A stretch of 64,000 bases of DNA from Periplaneta americana (Eukaryota > Arthropoda > Insecta > Blattodea > Blattidae), in the NCBI RefSeq assembly GCF_040183065.1, contig NC_091123.1:7349501-7413500 (forward strand), given 5' to 3'. Below the pieces are notes generated by a model. The model did not search any database, was not told where the DNA came from, and was given only the letters and a program-made list of their open reading frames with translations. This document shows, piece after piece, positions 36,412-45,999 of the stretch (position 1 is the first letter of the stretch; every line of letters begins with the position of its first letter). The translations under genes were made by a program, and so were the position numbers.

Positions 36412-37201
36412 TACTTGATCAAATAGGTAGAAAAGAAAACACATAAAATATCAAGTAAGATATAGAAAGGCAAGAAAGCTAGTAGATAAATGACTAGTTA
36501 ACTAGTAGGTATATTTGAAAATAGGGAGCTGAGTGCATATTTAAGAATGTAGTTCAAGTGTTACTTAATAAAGTAGGAATTAGTTAGTGTGCGTGGAACA
36601 CAGACGAAGGACTGGATGCACAAACTCACAGATGCTCGCACTGCAGAACTGATTACTGACCTGATCTCATGTACTCACCGTCAGCCGTTGTTTCTTCCAG
36701 CATACGAGTCAGTTGTGTGGCGCAGGCTTCAACCTGTTCGAACATTTTCTTCGTCTTTCCAGCTGAGAAGGATGGCTCCAATTTCGTCCTTACGTGCCTC
36801 CATCGCTGTCCTGTCAAGAGAGCAACACATTTCCCCATAAGGGGGTCAACTTTCACATCAGCCTTTACAACTCTGTCTATAAAATTGTGCGAATCCTTAA
36901 TAAGAATATTCTTGACTAACTCCAAGTCCACCACCACCAAACACGGCTGGTCGAAACAGAAGATCCCCACGTACGGCTTGTCCTGGTTTTCATCGTACAC
37001 TTTCTTCCAGAAGACTCCTATGTTTGACTTCTGGAGGACAGTGTCCTTCATGTTACCCACGAAAGGAATCGGTTTTAAGTATGGAATACCGAGTTTTTTC
37101 CAGACATTAAAATTTCTGACCATGTAACAATATAGAGCGACAAAAATTACAATTAATAACGCGATTGGATATAAAATTATTGATGCTGATGTCACTTCCA
37201 T
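26857..37201 (-). CDS. Cytochrome P450, CYP6-like (copy 2), six exons, complete
   Basis: Tandem paralogue of copy 1 with the same role expected. Exons: 37201-36679, 35289-35016, 29599-29505, 29330-29109, 27772-27509, 27023-26857; every exon has the same length as in copy 1 and the product is again 514 aa. Motifs: WRHVR, helix I AGYETSSTT, ETQR, FDPERF, haem loop FGEGPRICLG, C-terminal IRHI. By eye it differs from copy 1 at about 18 of 174 residues in exon 1, 15 of 91 in exon 2 and 5 of 74 in exon 4; eight exon-1 changes lie in the B-C loop and all five exon-4 changes lie in or just before the start of helix I. Intron 2 (29600-35015) carries a 57-bp minisatellite, a Penelope-like fragment and a mariner-like element not found in copy 1. 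No coding break is seen. Confidence 0.93.
27975..28660. repeat. Purine-rich minisatellite in intron 4 of P450 copy 2
   Basis: Same GGAATACAAGG/AGAACAAGGG-type array as 4650-5590, about 250 bp shorter. Confidence 0.85.
30009..30707. repeat. 57-bp minisatellite, about 12 copies, in intron 2 of P450 copy 2
   Basis: Units of 57 bp with the order TTTCCTAGGA, AAATATAAGTATCATCTAC, AGGTGACACGGGGCATTG, TATGTTAA. Central units are nearly identical; edge units are diverged (ACCTATAGGTGAC variants). Each unit contains the short palindromes CCTAGG and TCACCTAYAGGTGA. It is absent from copy 1 and ends about 60 bp from the 3' end of a Penelope-like fragment. Confidence 0.93.
30766..31655 (-). mobile_element. 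Penelope-like retroelement, 3' fragment (RT end and GIY-YIG endonuclease)
   Basis: Minus-strand reading includes HKQAAFRTMVHRLLNIPMN, the RT-linker region, and then GVYKLKCNTCNNFYI...RYKEH, the GIY-YIG endonuclease with a C-x2-C knuckle typical of Penelope-like elements. It is 5'-truncated and its coding frame is broken. The 5' edge has a short inverted copy of its own sequence (31617-31652). A structured motif near the 3' end (30788-30830) is described separately. Confidence 0.85.
31660..33120. other. AT-rich intron sequence, no gene seen
   Basis: Within intron 2 of P450 copy 2. Very AT-rich with ATTAATTAATT and AAATAAATAA runs near 32060-32150; no ORF, tRNA or recognisable element. Confidence 0.5.
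33120..33242 (+). mobile_element. RTE-like 3' tail
   Basis: AAAATCCGTTCGGCCGTTTTCCCG followed closely by TTATATATATAGAT parallels the 3' end of the element at 19034-20015. Only the end is recognisable. Confidence 0.4.
33618..34672 (-). mobile_element. Mariner-like TIR element (1055 bp) in intron 2 of P450 copy 2
   Basis: Ends CAGGGACATCATTTTATTTT and its inverse ending ATGATGTCCCTT. Same family as 43357-44356. Copy 1 has the uninterrupted sequence at about 12125-12160, so this insertion is younger than the duplication. No transposase frame survives. Confidence 0.75.
36349..36409. repeat. (TA)n microsatellite
   Basis: Pure TA array of about 30 copies in intron 1 of P450 copy 2. Confidence 0.95.
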
Positions 37202-37796
37202 TTTGGTATGAAAATGTTAATGTGATGTTTGTGACGGAGTCAGAGTTCTTTCTTCTGCAGAATAATCAAATGTGAAAGGATTGTAAGTAGAATATCAACT
37301 GCGCTTGCATTGGAGTAATGCAGTTCGTGGACTCGAGATAAGCAGGGTTATCTGTATGTGTGAACTATATGAACTGTATGTGAGTTATTCCACGTGAAAT
37401 CGCCAGCAACAAAACACGACTTCTCGTAAATGGTCGAATTTTTTTTTTATGAATTCCAGACATCAAATAAGGAGACAAGTATTGTTTTCTTTTCAGAATT
37501 ATTGTTTGTGTAGCTATGGTCATTTGAAATTACGCAAATTATGCGCGCACTGTCATTTAAGCTCACTTGGAACTCTGTGTCTATGTATATTTGAGATTTC
37601 GGGTTTGGCGCATTTGAAAGACTAAATACAATACTTTTTATTACTCTAGGCCTATCACAAATAAATTTAAAATGTGGCTTAATTTTTAAATCATTTCCTT
37701 TTCAAAGCTAAATTGCTACATTAAATAGCCAAATTCAAAATGTGGAGAAAAAAAATAGACTTGTTCCCTGATGTATTATCTGTAAACTACTGCATT

Positions 37797-37990
37797 TAAA
37801 AATGTGGGATCTGCATACATACATTTGCAACAATTTCTTTTCCGACGGCATGCACGCGCTCGCGATCTCCAGCTAATGAACCATTTGCGGCCGTAGGCCT
37901 ACACGATACACGTGTGCTAGAAGGCTGTGCGCGGAAAGTTTTACGAACTCCCCCGTTGCATATAATGACTGATGTGACCACACTACAGAA
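37797..37990. promoter_or_regulatory. Conserved CpG-bearing block upstream of P450 copy 2
   Basis: Counterpart of 15890-16070, keeping the CACGCGCTCGCG, GCGGCCG and ACACGTGTGC elements. It ends where copy 1 carries the hAT relic, so it also marks the empty site of that insertion. Confidence 0.35.
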
Positions 37991-37999
37991 CAAATGCGT

Positions 38000-38835
38000 G
38001 CATGCATCAATTGAGTAATACCTTAAGGTACAATAAACATCTTATCGCAACTTATTTTATTATTATCAGCAGACCTACGAGCGAAAGCCCTTCACGATCC
38101 TGTACGTTTATACTGTACTATATAGTCAAGTGTTTAACGATGGAAAGGCTGAGTAAGGCAATAAATTTCATGACAGTAAACAGATGGCCGAAGACAACAT
38201 ATAGAAGAGAAAAATAATCGGTCAGGGTTTGAATTTCATGGAGTGAAGTTCTGTGTGTCGAATATTAACGCTTGTGTTGTGACTTCTACAATACGAGTGA
38301 CGGTAAAGATCGCATAATATATAACCAGTTTTAAATCCGTTTGACCTTCCTAATCACGGTTTAAAAGAGAAAAGTACAGGTCAATTTAGTGGAGTCTTTG
38401 AATGTGCGAATACGTGGTTCGTGCCTTAAAAAGTCTATCTTCAGGATAGGTCAGGTGAAATTATATGTGAAGCCGGTAGTTCTTGTGATATTAATAAACA
38501 TGAGGCGTTATTTGGGAGGGGACAATGTTGGGTGGTTGCCCCTCCTGAATTTAAGATTAAAAAATTAGTAATTGAGTAGTACTACCAAAAAACATTTGAG
38601 AATTGAACGTTTAATGTTAAAATATTGGTTCCACTTTCATAAAAGTTGAACATGGAAATGGAAATGTAAGGATTACATTGTGCCTCGTGCTTTTCGGTAC
38701 GGTCTTCTCCCTAATGTGGCACCTGTTCGGTTGCGTAATGCCTTGATTTATTTTGTTTATCTTTGTTTTAGTTCTTGTTCCTATTGTTATAATTACAGAT
38801 CGTTTTCTTAGTGCGACAACATTGAAATGGGTATA
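38000..38835. repeat. Upstream part of duplicated unit 2, shortened
   Basis: Blocks match 18960-19033, 20018-20480, 21477-21635 and 24222-24399 of unit 1 in order, with the intervening 1.0, 1.0 and 2.6 kb absent. The 2.6 kb gap removes the DNA that contains the second hAT relic. Confidence 0.75.
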
Positions 38836-39610
38836 AGTGAGCACGCAGATACAACACGACACGTACTCTTCAGTAGACACCCTGCTCACGATCGCAACAA
38901 ATAACACGCACTACACGGTCACCCCTAGTTGAAACAAAGGTGCTTAAAACAAGTACGAAGGTACAGCTGTGAGCACAGGAATTCGGAGGAGAATATGTCC
39001 GTGTAAGCGACGACATAATTGTGTGTAATTTATGCAATGCTGACGTAATATGTTCTAAAAGATGGCATTTACAGCAGCATTAAAATAAAAATAAATAAAT
39101 CATTTGAAATTGATAGAAAGAAGTAAGTTTCACGATCTATCTTCATCTAGTAATTCAGTGCCAGTGGACGAATTTAGCAGGGATCTGTGTGAAATGATGG
39201 TGTCTACCAACATTCTTTCAACAAAGTTGAGGACAAGCACTTTAAACATTTTGTTGGAAAGTACACTTGTACACAAGGACAGTACCTGTGTTATAGCAGT
39301 ACCGGTATTTTAAGTTAAATTTTACATTAAATATTATTGTAATATAGGCTTAAACATTTCATTCAGGGCATTACCTGTAATACAGTTGTATCGGTGTTTT
39401 AAGTTACAGTTTTTCAACAAAGATTATCGTAGTATGGGCTTAAATATTGATTTAAGAGGTACCTGTGCAATAGTACACTAATATTTGAAGTTAAAATTTT
39501 ACATCAAAGATTGTAGTATAGGTTAAACATTTCAATAAGGGTATGGCCTGTAAGGGAGTAACATTTTAAGTTAAAAGTACAGAAAAAACTCTGTTTATTC
39601 TTTTGTAATA
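38835..39610 (+). repeat. P450 downstream duplicated segment (unit 3)
   Basis: Third copy of the segment at 25020-25790, with the EFSRDLCEMM frame at 39104-39313. It has the uninterrupted site for the MITE at 24403-25020. Confidence 0.6.
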
Positions 39611-39654
39611 CTCAACACAGATCTATTACTGCAATAATTCTTTAATGGGTGTGT

Positions 39655-39840
39655 TTATTGTATTGTATTTATTAACATTCCATGGTATTCATACTTTGCT
39701 TCACAGCTAGAATATGGAACAAATCAAAAAACTTAATACTATTATAAAGTCTTAATTTATAGTCACAGTCTAGATAAAATACATACACAGACGTGATTTA
39801 CAATATAGTCTACTAGTACAACACATAGTTTTAGTATCAA
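39655..39840 (-). mobile_element. LINE 3' end in unit 3
   Basis: Reverse-oriented copy of the 3' UTR of the LINE at 25800-26525, with the tail as TTGTATTGTATT at the left. It sits only about 40 bp (in unit coordinates) from the site used in unit 2, and in the opposite orientation. Confidence 0.8.
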
Positions 39841-39976
39841 TTATCCTTGATGCAACAATTGTCTATTTTCATCGTACATCAGCACGCGCCACTACTAGTA
39901 CAACACATAGCTTTAGTATCAATTATCCTTGATGCAACAATTGTCTATTTTCATCGTACATCAGCACGCGCCACTA
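39814..39976. repeat. Local tandem duplication of about 81 bp
   Basis: TAGTACAACACATAG...CACGCGCCACTAC occurs twice in direct succession (39814-39894 and 39895-39975), almost identical. It includes the last bases of the LINE fragment and adjacent unit DNA, so it arose after that insertion. Confidence 0.85.
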
Positions 39977-40221
39977 CTCGTTAAGTAATTTGGCTCATTG
40001 CACAAACTCCGGACTCACTTAACTTCAAAGTAGTGCCTGAGGTTCCAATCTGTACTCATAAATAGAGTTCAGAGGTACACATTTCATTGGCCTGTTTGTC
40101 GCTTCGTTCCCATCATTTATGTTACACCATATTACATTTTTCCGCTTATTCAATAAAATAAATTGTCTTCAGTTTCATGTTGTTCATCGCATGCAGAACT
40201 TCAGGTCATCATATTACGTCA

Positions 40222-41126
40222 TCAGGTGTGTCTAATGAAAGTCATCGGAATCTTCTCCTTTGGCGCCAGACTGAAAGCCCTGGAGTCTAGACTAAGGGGG
40301 ATGGATGTTTCCTTGCAGGGTGCCACCTCGTATTTGGATAAGATGTGGACCAATCCCGTCTTCACCTGCATCAAGCCAAACCGCTTCCCTGTAGAGATCA
40401 TAAAAGATTGTGTTATGTGTATAGTGTAATTGTGGTGTAAAAAAAGGGTCTCTGTCATATTAATCCAGAATATTCTAATATTACTTTAATTCTTCATGTA
40501 ATCACTATAGGTTGCCATAGACAAGAGTACCATGATATGGAGTAAATACCTTGAGGCTAGTGAAACATGTAAGTTTGTGCATCATGAGTTTAGAAACATC
40601 TTTATCAGCGGTTTCCAAAGCTTGGATCGGGACATAAATGAAATAATGTTAACCTACTGTGTTAAGTGTGGAAACTTATCTGGTTTACAAATAATGTTTA
40701 TTCCGTTTCAATACTAAATGAATTAATACCTGCCAAGATATGAGTACTTATTCATCGACATGATAGGAGATTTCCATTAAAATAGCATTACATAATATAT
40801 CATGTATTAGGAAATTTTTATGTAAAGTATATAAGAACTATATGTAACATGCTTTTATTTACCTAAGCATTTTCTGGGGCCTTCTGCAAATGGCATATGA
40901 AGCAGATTGGACCGATTCCTTTTGTTTTCTTCTGAAAATCGTTCCGGGTCGAAATTTTCTGGATTCGGGAAGTATTTTGGATTGTTCTGAATTCCAAAGT
41001 TTGAGATGTAGACAGCTGTTCCTGCAGGAAGGATGACAGTTCCACTGCCGTGTGGGTCAGGTATCTCATAGTCTCTCTCGCACCTCCGGTCCAGGAACGG
41101 CAGTACTGGGTACTTCCTTTGAGTCT
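40222..41126 (-). pseudogene. Cytochrome P450, CYP6-like (copy 3), only exons 5 and 6 remain
   Basis: Exon 5 (41126-40863, 264 nt) and exon 6 (40388-40222, 167 nt) match copies 1 and 2 in length, phase and splice sites. They encode the ETQR K-helix, FDPERF, haem loop FAEGPRKCLG and a C-terminus ending IRHT. Both exons are open. No exon 1-4 sequence is found on either strand in the 22.8 kb to the right. Homology runs through the intron-4 purine repeat to about 42270 and stops at a LINE. Without an N-terminus it cannot make a normal P450, so it is a truncated gene fragment, unless exons 1-4 lie outside the window, which is unlikely given the usual spacing. Confidence 0.85.
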
Positions 41127-41334
41127 CTGTGGACAAGATGGGTCCAGACTCAGAATCAGTTACTGGCCATATTAATTAATGGACCTCGTATATAGAAATA
41201 TGAAAAAGACAAGTGAAGTAAAGCAGTTAAATATTTTATGGATATTAATACGAGATTTTTTAAAATATTATTATCATTAACGTAAGTCCTTACAGGCGAA
41301 CGGATTTTCTCATCAAATTGTGGCTAATATATGG

Positions 41335-42270
41335 AAAAACAAAGGGAAGAGGAGCAGAAGGTAAGGATAACAAGGAAAATACAAGGAGATTTAGAGGAAT
41401 ACAAGAGCAAGATAATTACAAGGAGAACAAAAGAATACATAGAAAGCAATTGGAATACAAAGAGACGAAGGAGTATAGAAGGATATCAAGGGGAATACAA
41501 GGAGGAAAAGGGTAATACATCTATAACAACGGAATGCAAGGATAACAAAAGCAATGTAAGAAGTAAAAGGTAAATACAAATTTAACAAGAAAAGTAAGGG
41601 AGAACTAGAGAAAAAAAAAGATCCAGAGGAATATAAGGAGGAAAAATGGGGATATGCGGAAAACAAATGTAATGCAAACAGACAATTGGAGTAAAATGAG
41701 AACAAGAGAAAAAAGGCTAACAAGGGGAATAAAAGGAAAACAAAGGGAATACAAAGAGAACAAGAGAATACAAGGAGAACAAGTGAATACAGGAGCAACA
41801 AGAGGAATAGAAGGAGAACTAGAGAAATGCAAGGAGAACAAGAGGAATGTAAGGGTAACAAGGGGAATACAAGAAGAACAAGAGAATACACGAACAACAG
41901 CAGAACAATGGCAATAGGTGGAGAACAAGGGACTACAAATATAATATGAGAACTACTAGGATAAGAAGGGGATACAAGGAGAATAAGGGGAAGACCACAG
42001 GAAGAAGTGGAATACTAGAAGAAAAAAATACAAGAAGAATAAGGGAAACAGAAGGAGAAGAAAATGAAAACAAGTAGTAGAAGAATGCTAGAGGATAAGG
42101 ATTATATAAGAAAGGTAAAGAAAGGAGATGATAATAAGAACAAGGGGAAGACGAAGAAAAATGAATACAGAAAGAATAAGGGAAAAGAAAGGAGGAAAGG
42201 GAAGAGAAGGAAAACATAAGATACACAAAAAGAACAAGCGAGAATAGAATGAGAAGTAGAGGAATACAAG
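41335..42270. repeat. Purine-rich minisatellite of intron 4, P450 copy 3
   Basis: Same array as in copies 1 and 2. Its right part (AGAGGAATACAAGGG) is cut by the LINE at 42271, where homology to the P450 unit ends. Confidence 0.85.
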
Positions 42271-42838
42271 GGATCAATATCTGATCAATAGTTGATCTAT
42301 TACGCCTAAAACCACACTGATGATCCCCAATAATTTCATCTACATATGGAGTTAATCTTCTCAAAAGAATATTAGACAAAATTTTGTTCGACGTCAACAA
42401 AAGTGATATTCCTCGAAAGTTACTACAGATAGTCTTGTCCCCCTTCTTAAAGATAGGTACGATTATGGACTCCTTCCATTGTTCTGGTACAATTTCCTTT
42501 CCCAAATAGCAAGTACAAGTAAAAAGTAGGAAGAGAAGACGACTGGGAAATAGGAAAGTAAACGGTCTTATAAATTTCGTTTGTGATGGACAGAGCATGT
42601 ACCACGTATGGGCGAATCCAGAAATGCATATAGAGTGTTAGTTGGGAGGCCGAAGGGAAAAAGACCTTTAGGGAGGCCGAAACGTAGATGGGAAGATAAT
42701 ATTAAAATGGATTTGAGGGAGGGGGGATGATGATAGAGAATTGATTAATCTTACTCAGGACAGGGACCAATGGCGGGCTTATGTGAGGGCGGCAATGAAC
42801 CTGCGGGTTCCTTAAAAGCCAATAAGTAAGTAAGTAAC
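42271..42838. mobile_element. LINE with inverted 5' part, at the P450 array breakpoint
   Basis: The right part (about 42562-42838, plus strand) is the LINE 3' end, with encoded GRPKGKRPLGRPKRRWEDN-like residues and a (TAAG)n tail, and matches 51955-52215. The left part (about 42510-42271) is in the opposite orientation and encodes the RT N-terminal block PEQWKESIIVPIFKKGDKT...GISLL...GFRRNRSTIDQI. Inverted 5' segments are the known product of twin priming during LINE insertion. Confidence 0.82.
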
Positions 42839-43356
42839 AGGTTTCTTCCTAATTCCGTGAATTTATTCTCTTTCCTTGCTCTTCGGAAAAATGTTGACGT
42901 TCATACAGACAGACGTTGGTGACCGCTTATTATTCAGATGTGTTTTCTTCCTCGTCCGATTCTCTGACGTGCATGGGCTGCATAACAACCAGTGAACAGT
43001 CAACAAGGGCCGCTTTACTCAGTTTGCACTTAATGGCCTCTATTTAAATGTATGCGAAACTCGCTCCGTTGGGTTAAATGGGACTAGATGGTACCGACAC
43101 GTTTTCCTAGATGGCAGCATTGTTCAGCCGACCGCTGCATGATTTACGTCGTCACCTCCAAACTCCGTTCCTCCTCCATAGATAATCCTCGGTTTGTCGC
43201 CCACAACCTTCCGCAATAGTCGGGAAGTTGCACTCTTGTTTATGGACCCCCCTCCGTCTTCATTACGAGCGAGCTTTTTGCCTCTCGGCTTAATTTAGTG
43301 TCTAGGTCGGACTCTAGATGGCTCGTCTTCCCACTCTTAACGTTAAGTTTTTTATA

Positions 43357-44356
43357 CAGGGACATTACTTTATTTTTAGTAACATTTTTAACATTAACCT
43401 GGCTATACTCGGAAACACTGTTACCCTCCTTCCATTACAGGAGTTTGGAGTTGCTAGTGCAATATGTAAACAAATCATTTTACTAGTTATAGGAGGATAG
43501 AAAAGTAGTGTATCCATTTATGTTACAGGGAAATATAGGATTACGATTATCAGTTTGGTCATTACTTTACAGTATTTTATCAAAAAACAGTAGAATAGTA
43601 ACACATTTTTTTCACAAACTCAAGTCTTCAGGCGGTTGTATTCATTATGTAATGTCTACTTTATTCAGCATATTACTAACCTAATTTATTCCTGAGAATT
43701 TTGTGATCACTTCCGTAAGAAACCCCAATTTCTACAGCTAACTTCTTGACCGACTTATTAAAACCTCGCTGCATACTTTCTCTAGCATCTTCTGTCATCT
43801 TTGTTGGCCATCTTACACTTTTCTTCCTTTCTGTACACTCTGTTGCTCTAAATTTAGCTACCAGATTAATGACATTTCTACGAAAATATTCCGTAATGGT
43901 ATAATCAGGAAATTGTGAAAAAAAAAGGAAAACTGTTGTTCACATTCGGTTATATTGTAATTGCAGTTTCCATCATCGTCCTTCATACCTACAAACAGTA
44001 AAACAAAACTCTTGTTTAAATAATGCTGTTAAGTACCGTGCCATATTATAGGGTACCGTACTTTCGGTAACTCTAATCTTCACTTGTGCTCAGTCCACAC
44101 AGATAAATTCAGTTATGCAACACACCATACTTGTGTGAAAATAAACTTCAATAATATAAGCTTTTTCTTCTATAGAAAATGCAACATATTTCTGAAACAC
44201 ACTGTACTCTGTACTGCTTATTTCACTGCTAGCAACAGCGGCCGTAAGTTTGTGTGACTGACGTTAGCAAGGACATTAGTGAAAGGGGTGGGAGTCAAGT
44301 ACATTTAGAAACGCAGGTACAATAAAAATTGAAGTAAAAATAAAATGATGTCCCTG
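43357..44356 (-). mobile_element. Mariner-like TIR element, 1000 bp, with TA duplication
   Basis: Ends CAGGGACATTACTTTATTTT and AAAATGATGTCCCTG, flanked by TA at 43355-43356 and 44357-44358. On the minus strand about 43950-43700 encodes a helix-turn-helix-like block (TITEYFRRNVINLV, RPTKMTEDAR-like, KKLAVEIGVSYGS) resembling the DNA-binding N-terminus of mariner-type transposases. No catalytic domain remains. It abuts a Penelope-like element directly on the right. Confidence 0.75.
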
Positions 44357-45264
44357 TACATCACAATCACAAACGTAGACAACAAACACACATTCAAAGT
44401 ATACAGAAAACCCACAACAACAACAACAACAACACACATACACAACACATCCAACCACCCAACACAACACAAACAAGCTGCATTCCGAACAATGGTACAC
44501 AGACTACTCAACATACCAATGAACCAACAGGATTACAACGAAGAGCTGAACACAATCAAATACATAGCACAAGAAAACGGATACAACCCTAACATAATAG
44601 ACAACATAATACGTAAGACAAAACAAAACCACAAAAAAACAGAATAATACAACACAAACACAAGAACACAAAAAATACATCAAACTAACATACGAAAACA
44701 AAACACACACATAAAATTGCAACCTCATTCAAGAAATTAAATTACAACATCGCATACAGAAGAAATAATACTCTACAAAAACATCTGAACACACAAACAA
44801 CACAAACAAACAAATACAACCACACAGGCGTATACAAACTCAAATGCAACACCTGCAACAACTTCTACATAGGACAAACAGGCAGATCATTTCAAACTCG
44901 TTACAAAGAACACATCACAGCCATAACAAAATTACAAAACACCTCCACATATGCAGAACACATCACAAATGCTAACCACACCTACAGAGACATCAACACA
45001 GGCATGGAAATACTACACATCCAACCAAAAAGCCAGAAACTAAACACACTAGAACAATATGAAATATACAGACACACAAAAACACATCCAAATGAAATTC
45101 TCAACACACAACTCAATTTCAGAACGCATACTACACTATACAAACACACCCCCACAGGAAACAAAACAAAAGGCGCCAAGACTAGCAACAACTAGTTCTG
45201 AAGAAGGCCCATAATAGGCTGAAACATGTTAACCAGGTACGTTAAAATTTAACACAAGAAAGTC
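44357..45264 (+). mobile_element. Penelope-like retroelement, 3' part with GIY-YIG endonuclease
   Basis: The plus strand reads VDNKHTFKVYRKPT (end of RT core), AAFRTMVHRLLNIPMN (thumb/linker), then GVYKLKCNTCNNFYIGQTGR...RYKEH, a good GIY-YIG nuclease block, and a basic C-terminal tail. Second copy of the family at 30766-31655. It is 5'-truncated, broken in the coding region and has a structured motif near its 3' end (45198-45240). Confidence 0.88.
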
Positions 45265-45738
45265 TCATCATAGCCTACATCTTAAGTTTTTTGTTAAGCA
45301 GCTCTTAGTTTTTCAGTGTATACCGGTAGTAAAAATCCTTCATTGTTATAGGATCAGCATCCTTTCTCCTAAGCACATGCATTACTCCTAAGCAAACCAT
45401 TGGATTTGCATGTAATGTTATTGTGTGCTTATTAAATCACTTGATTTCTGTACGCTGAAGAAAATAAACTATACGCAGTAACATCGTGGTGACATGACAA
45501 AGGAACTGAGTTTTGAAGCGAGCAAAATCCATAATGTGAAAGTATGTATGAACTTCGTGGCACTATTTCTTTTTATGTATTTGATTTATTCGATTTTATG
45601 TCAGAGCGTCCTTTTACTTTCCTATTTTCCAGTCGTCTTCTCTTGCTACTTTTTACTTCTTTCTATCCTCTTCCGCAATTTTTCATTAATTCATTTCTCT
45701 TCTCTGACTGCCTTTAATTTCTTTCCATCTTCATTTAA

Positions 45739-45971
45739 AGAGTTCAGAGCCATAGTGGGCCAAGGGCCATTTATTAAAAACGGAGAAAGCAAGGGTTAAA
45801 GTTAAGTGAATACCACAGTTTAATGAAGACTGATATATCCTTTAGTTGTAATGTGTATACTTTATATTACTTGCTATATGTTTCCATTGAATTATGGTGA
45901 TAACTTCATTTTAACCCTTGTTTTCTACGGTTTTAGTAAATGGCGCTTGGCCCACTATGGTTCTGAACCCT
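45739..45971. repeat. Foldback element, about 233 bp
   Basis: Arms of about 65 bp: GTTCAGAGCCATAGTGGGCC at 45742 and its inverse GGCCCACTATGGTTCTGAAC ending 45968, with AAGGGTTAAA in both arms, around a loop of about 95 bp. CATTT occurs at both flanks and may be the target duplication. No coding potential. Confidence 0.8.
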
Positions 45972-45999
45972 TCATTTCCTCTCTTGCATCTTTTCTTTC

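Noticed and set aside
41391-42250. Minus-strand frames resembling hydrophobic membrane proteins (also 4851-5570 and 27934-28743)
   Set aside because: They are the pyrimidine strand of the intron-4 minisatellite in the three P450 copies and show no conserved frame.
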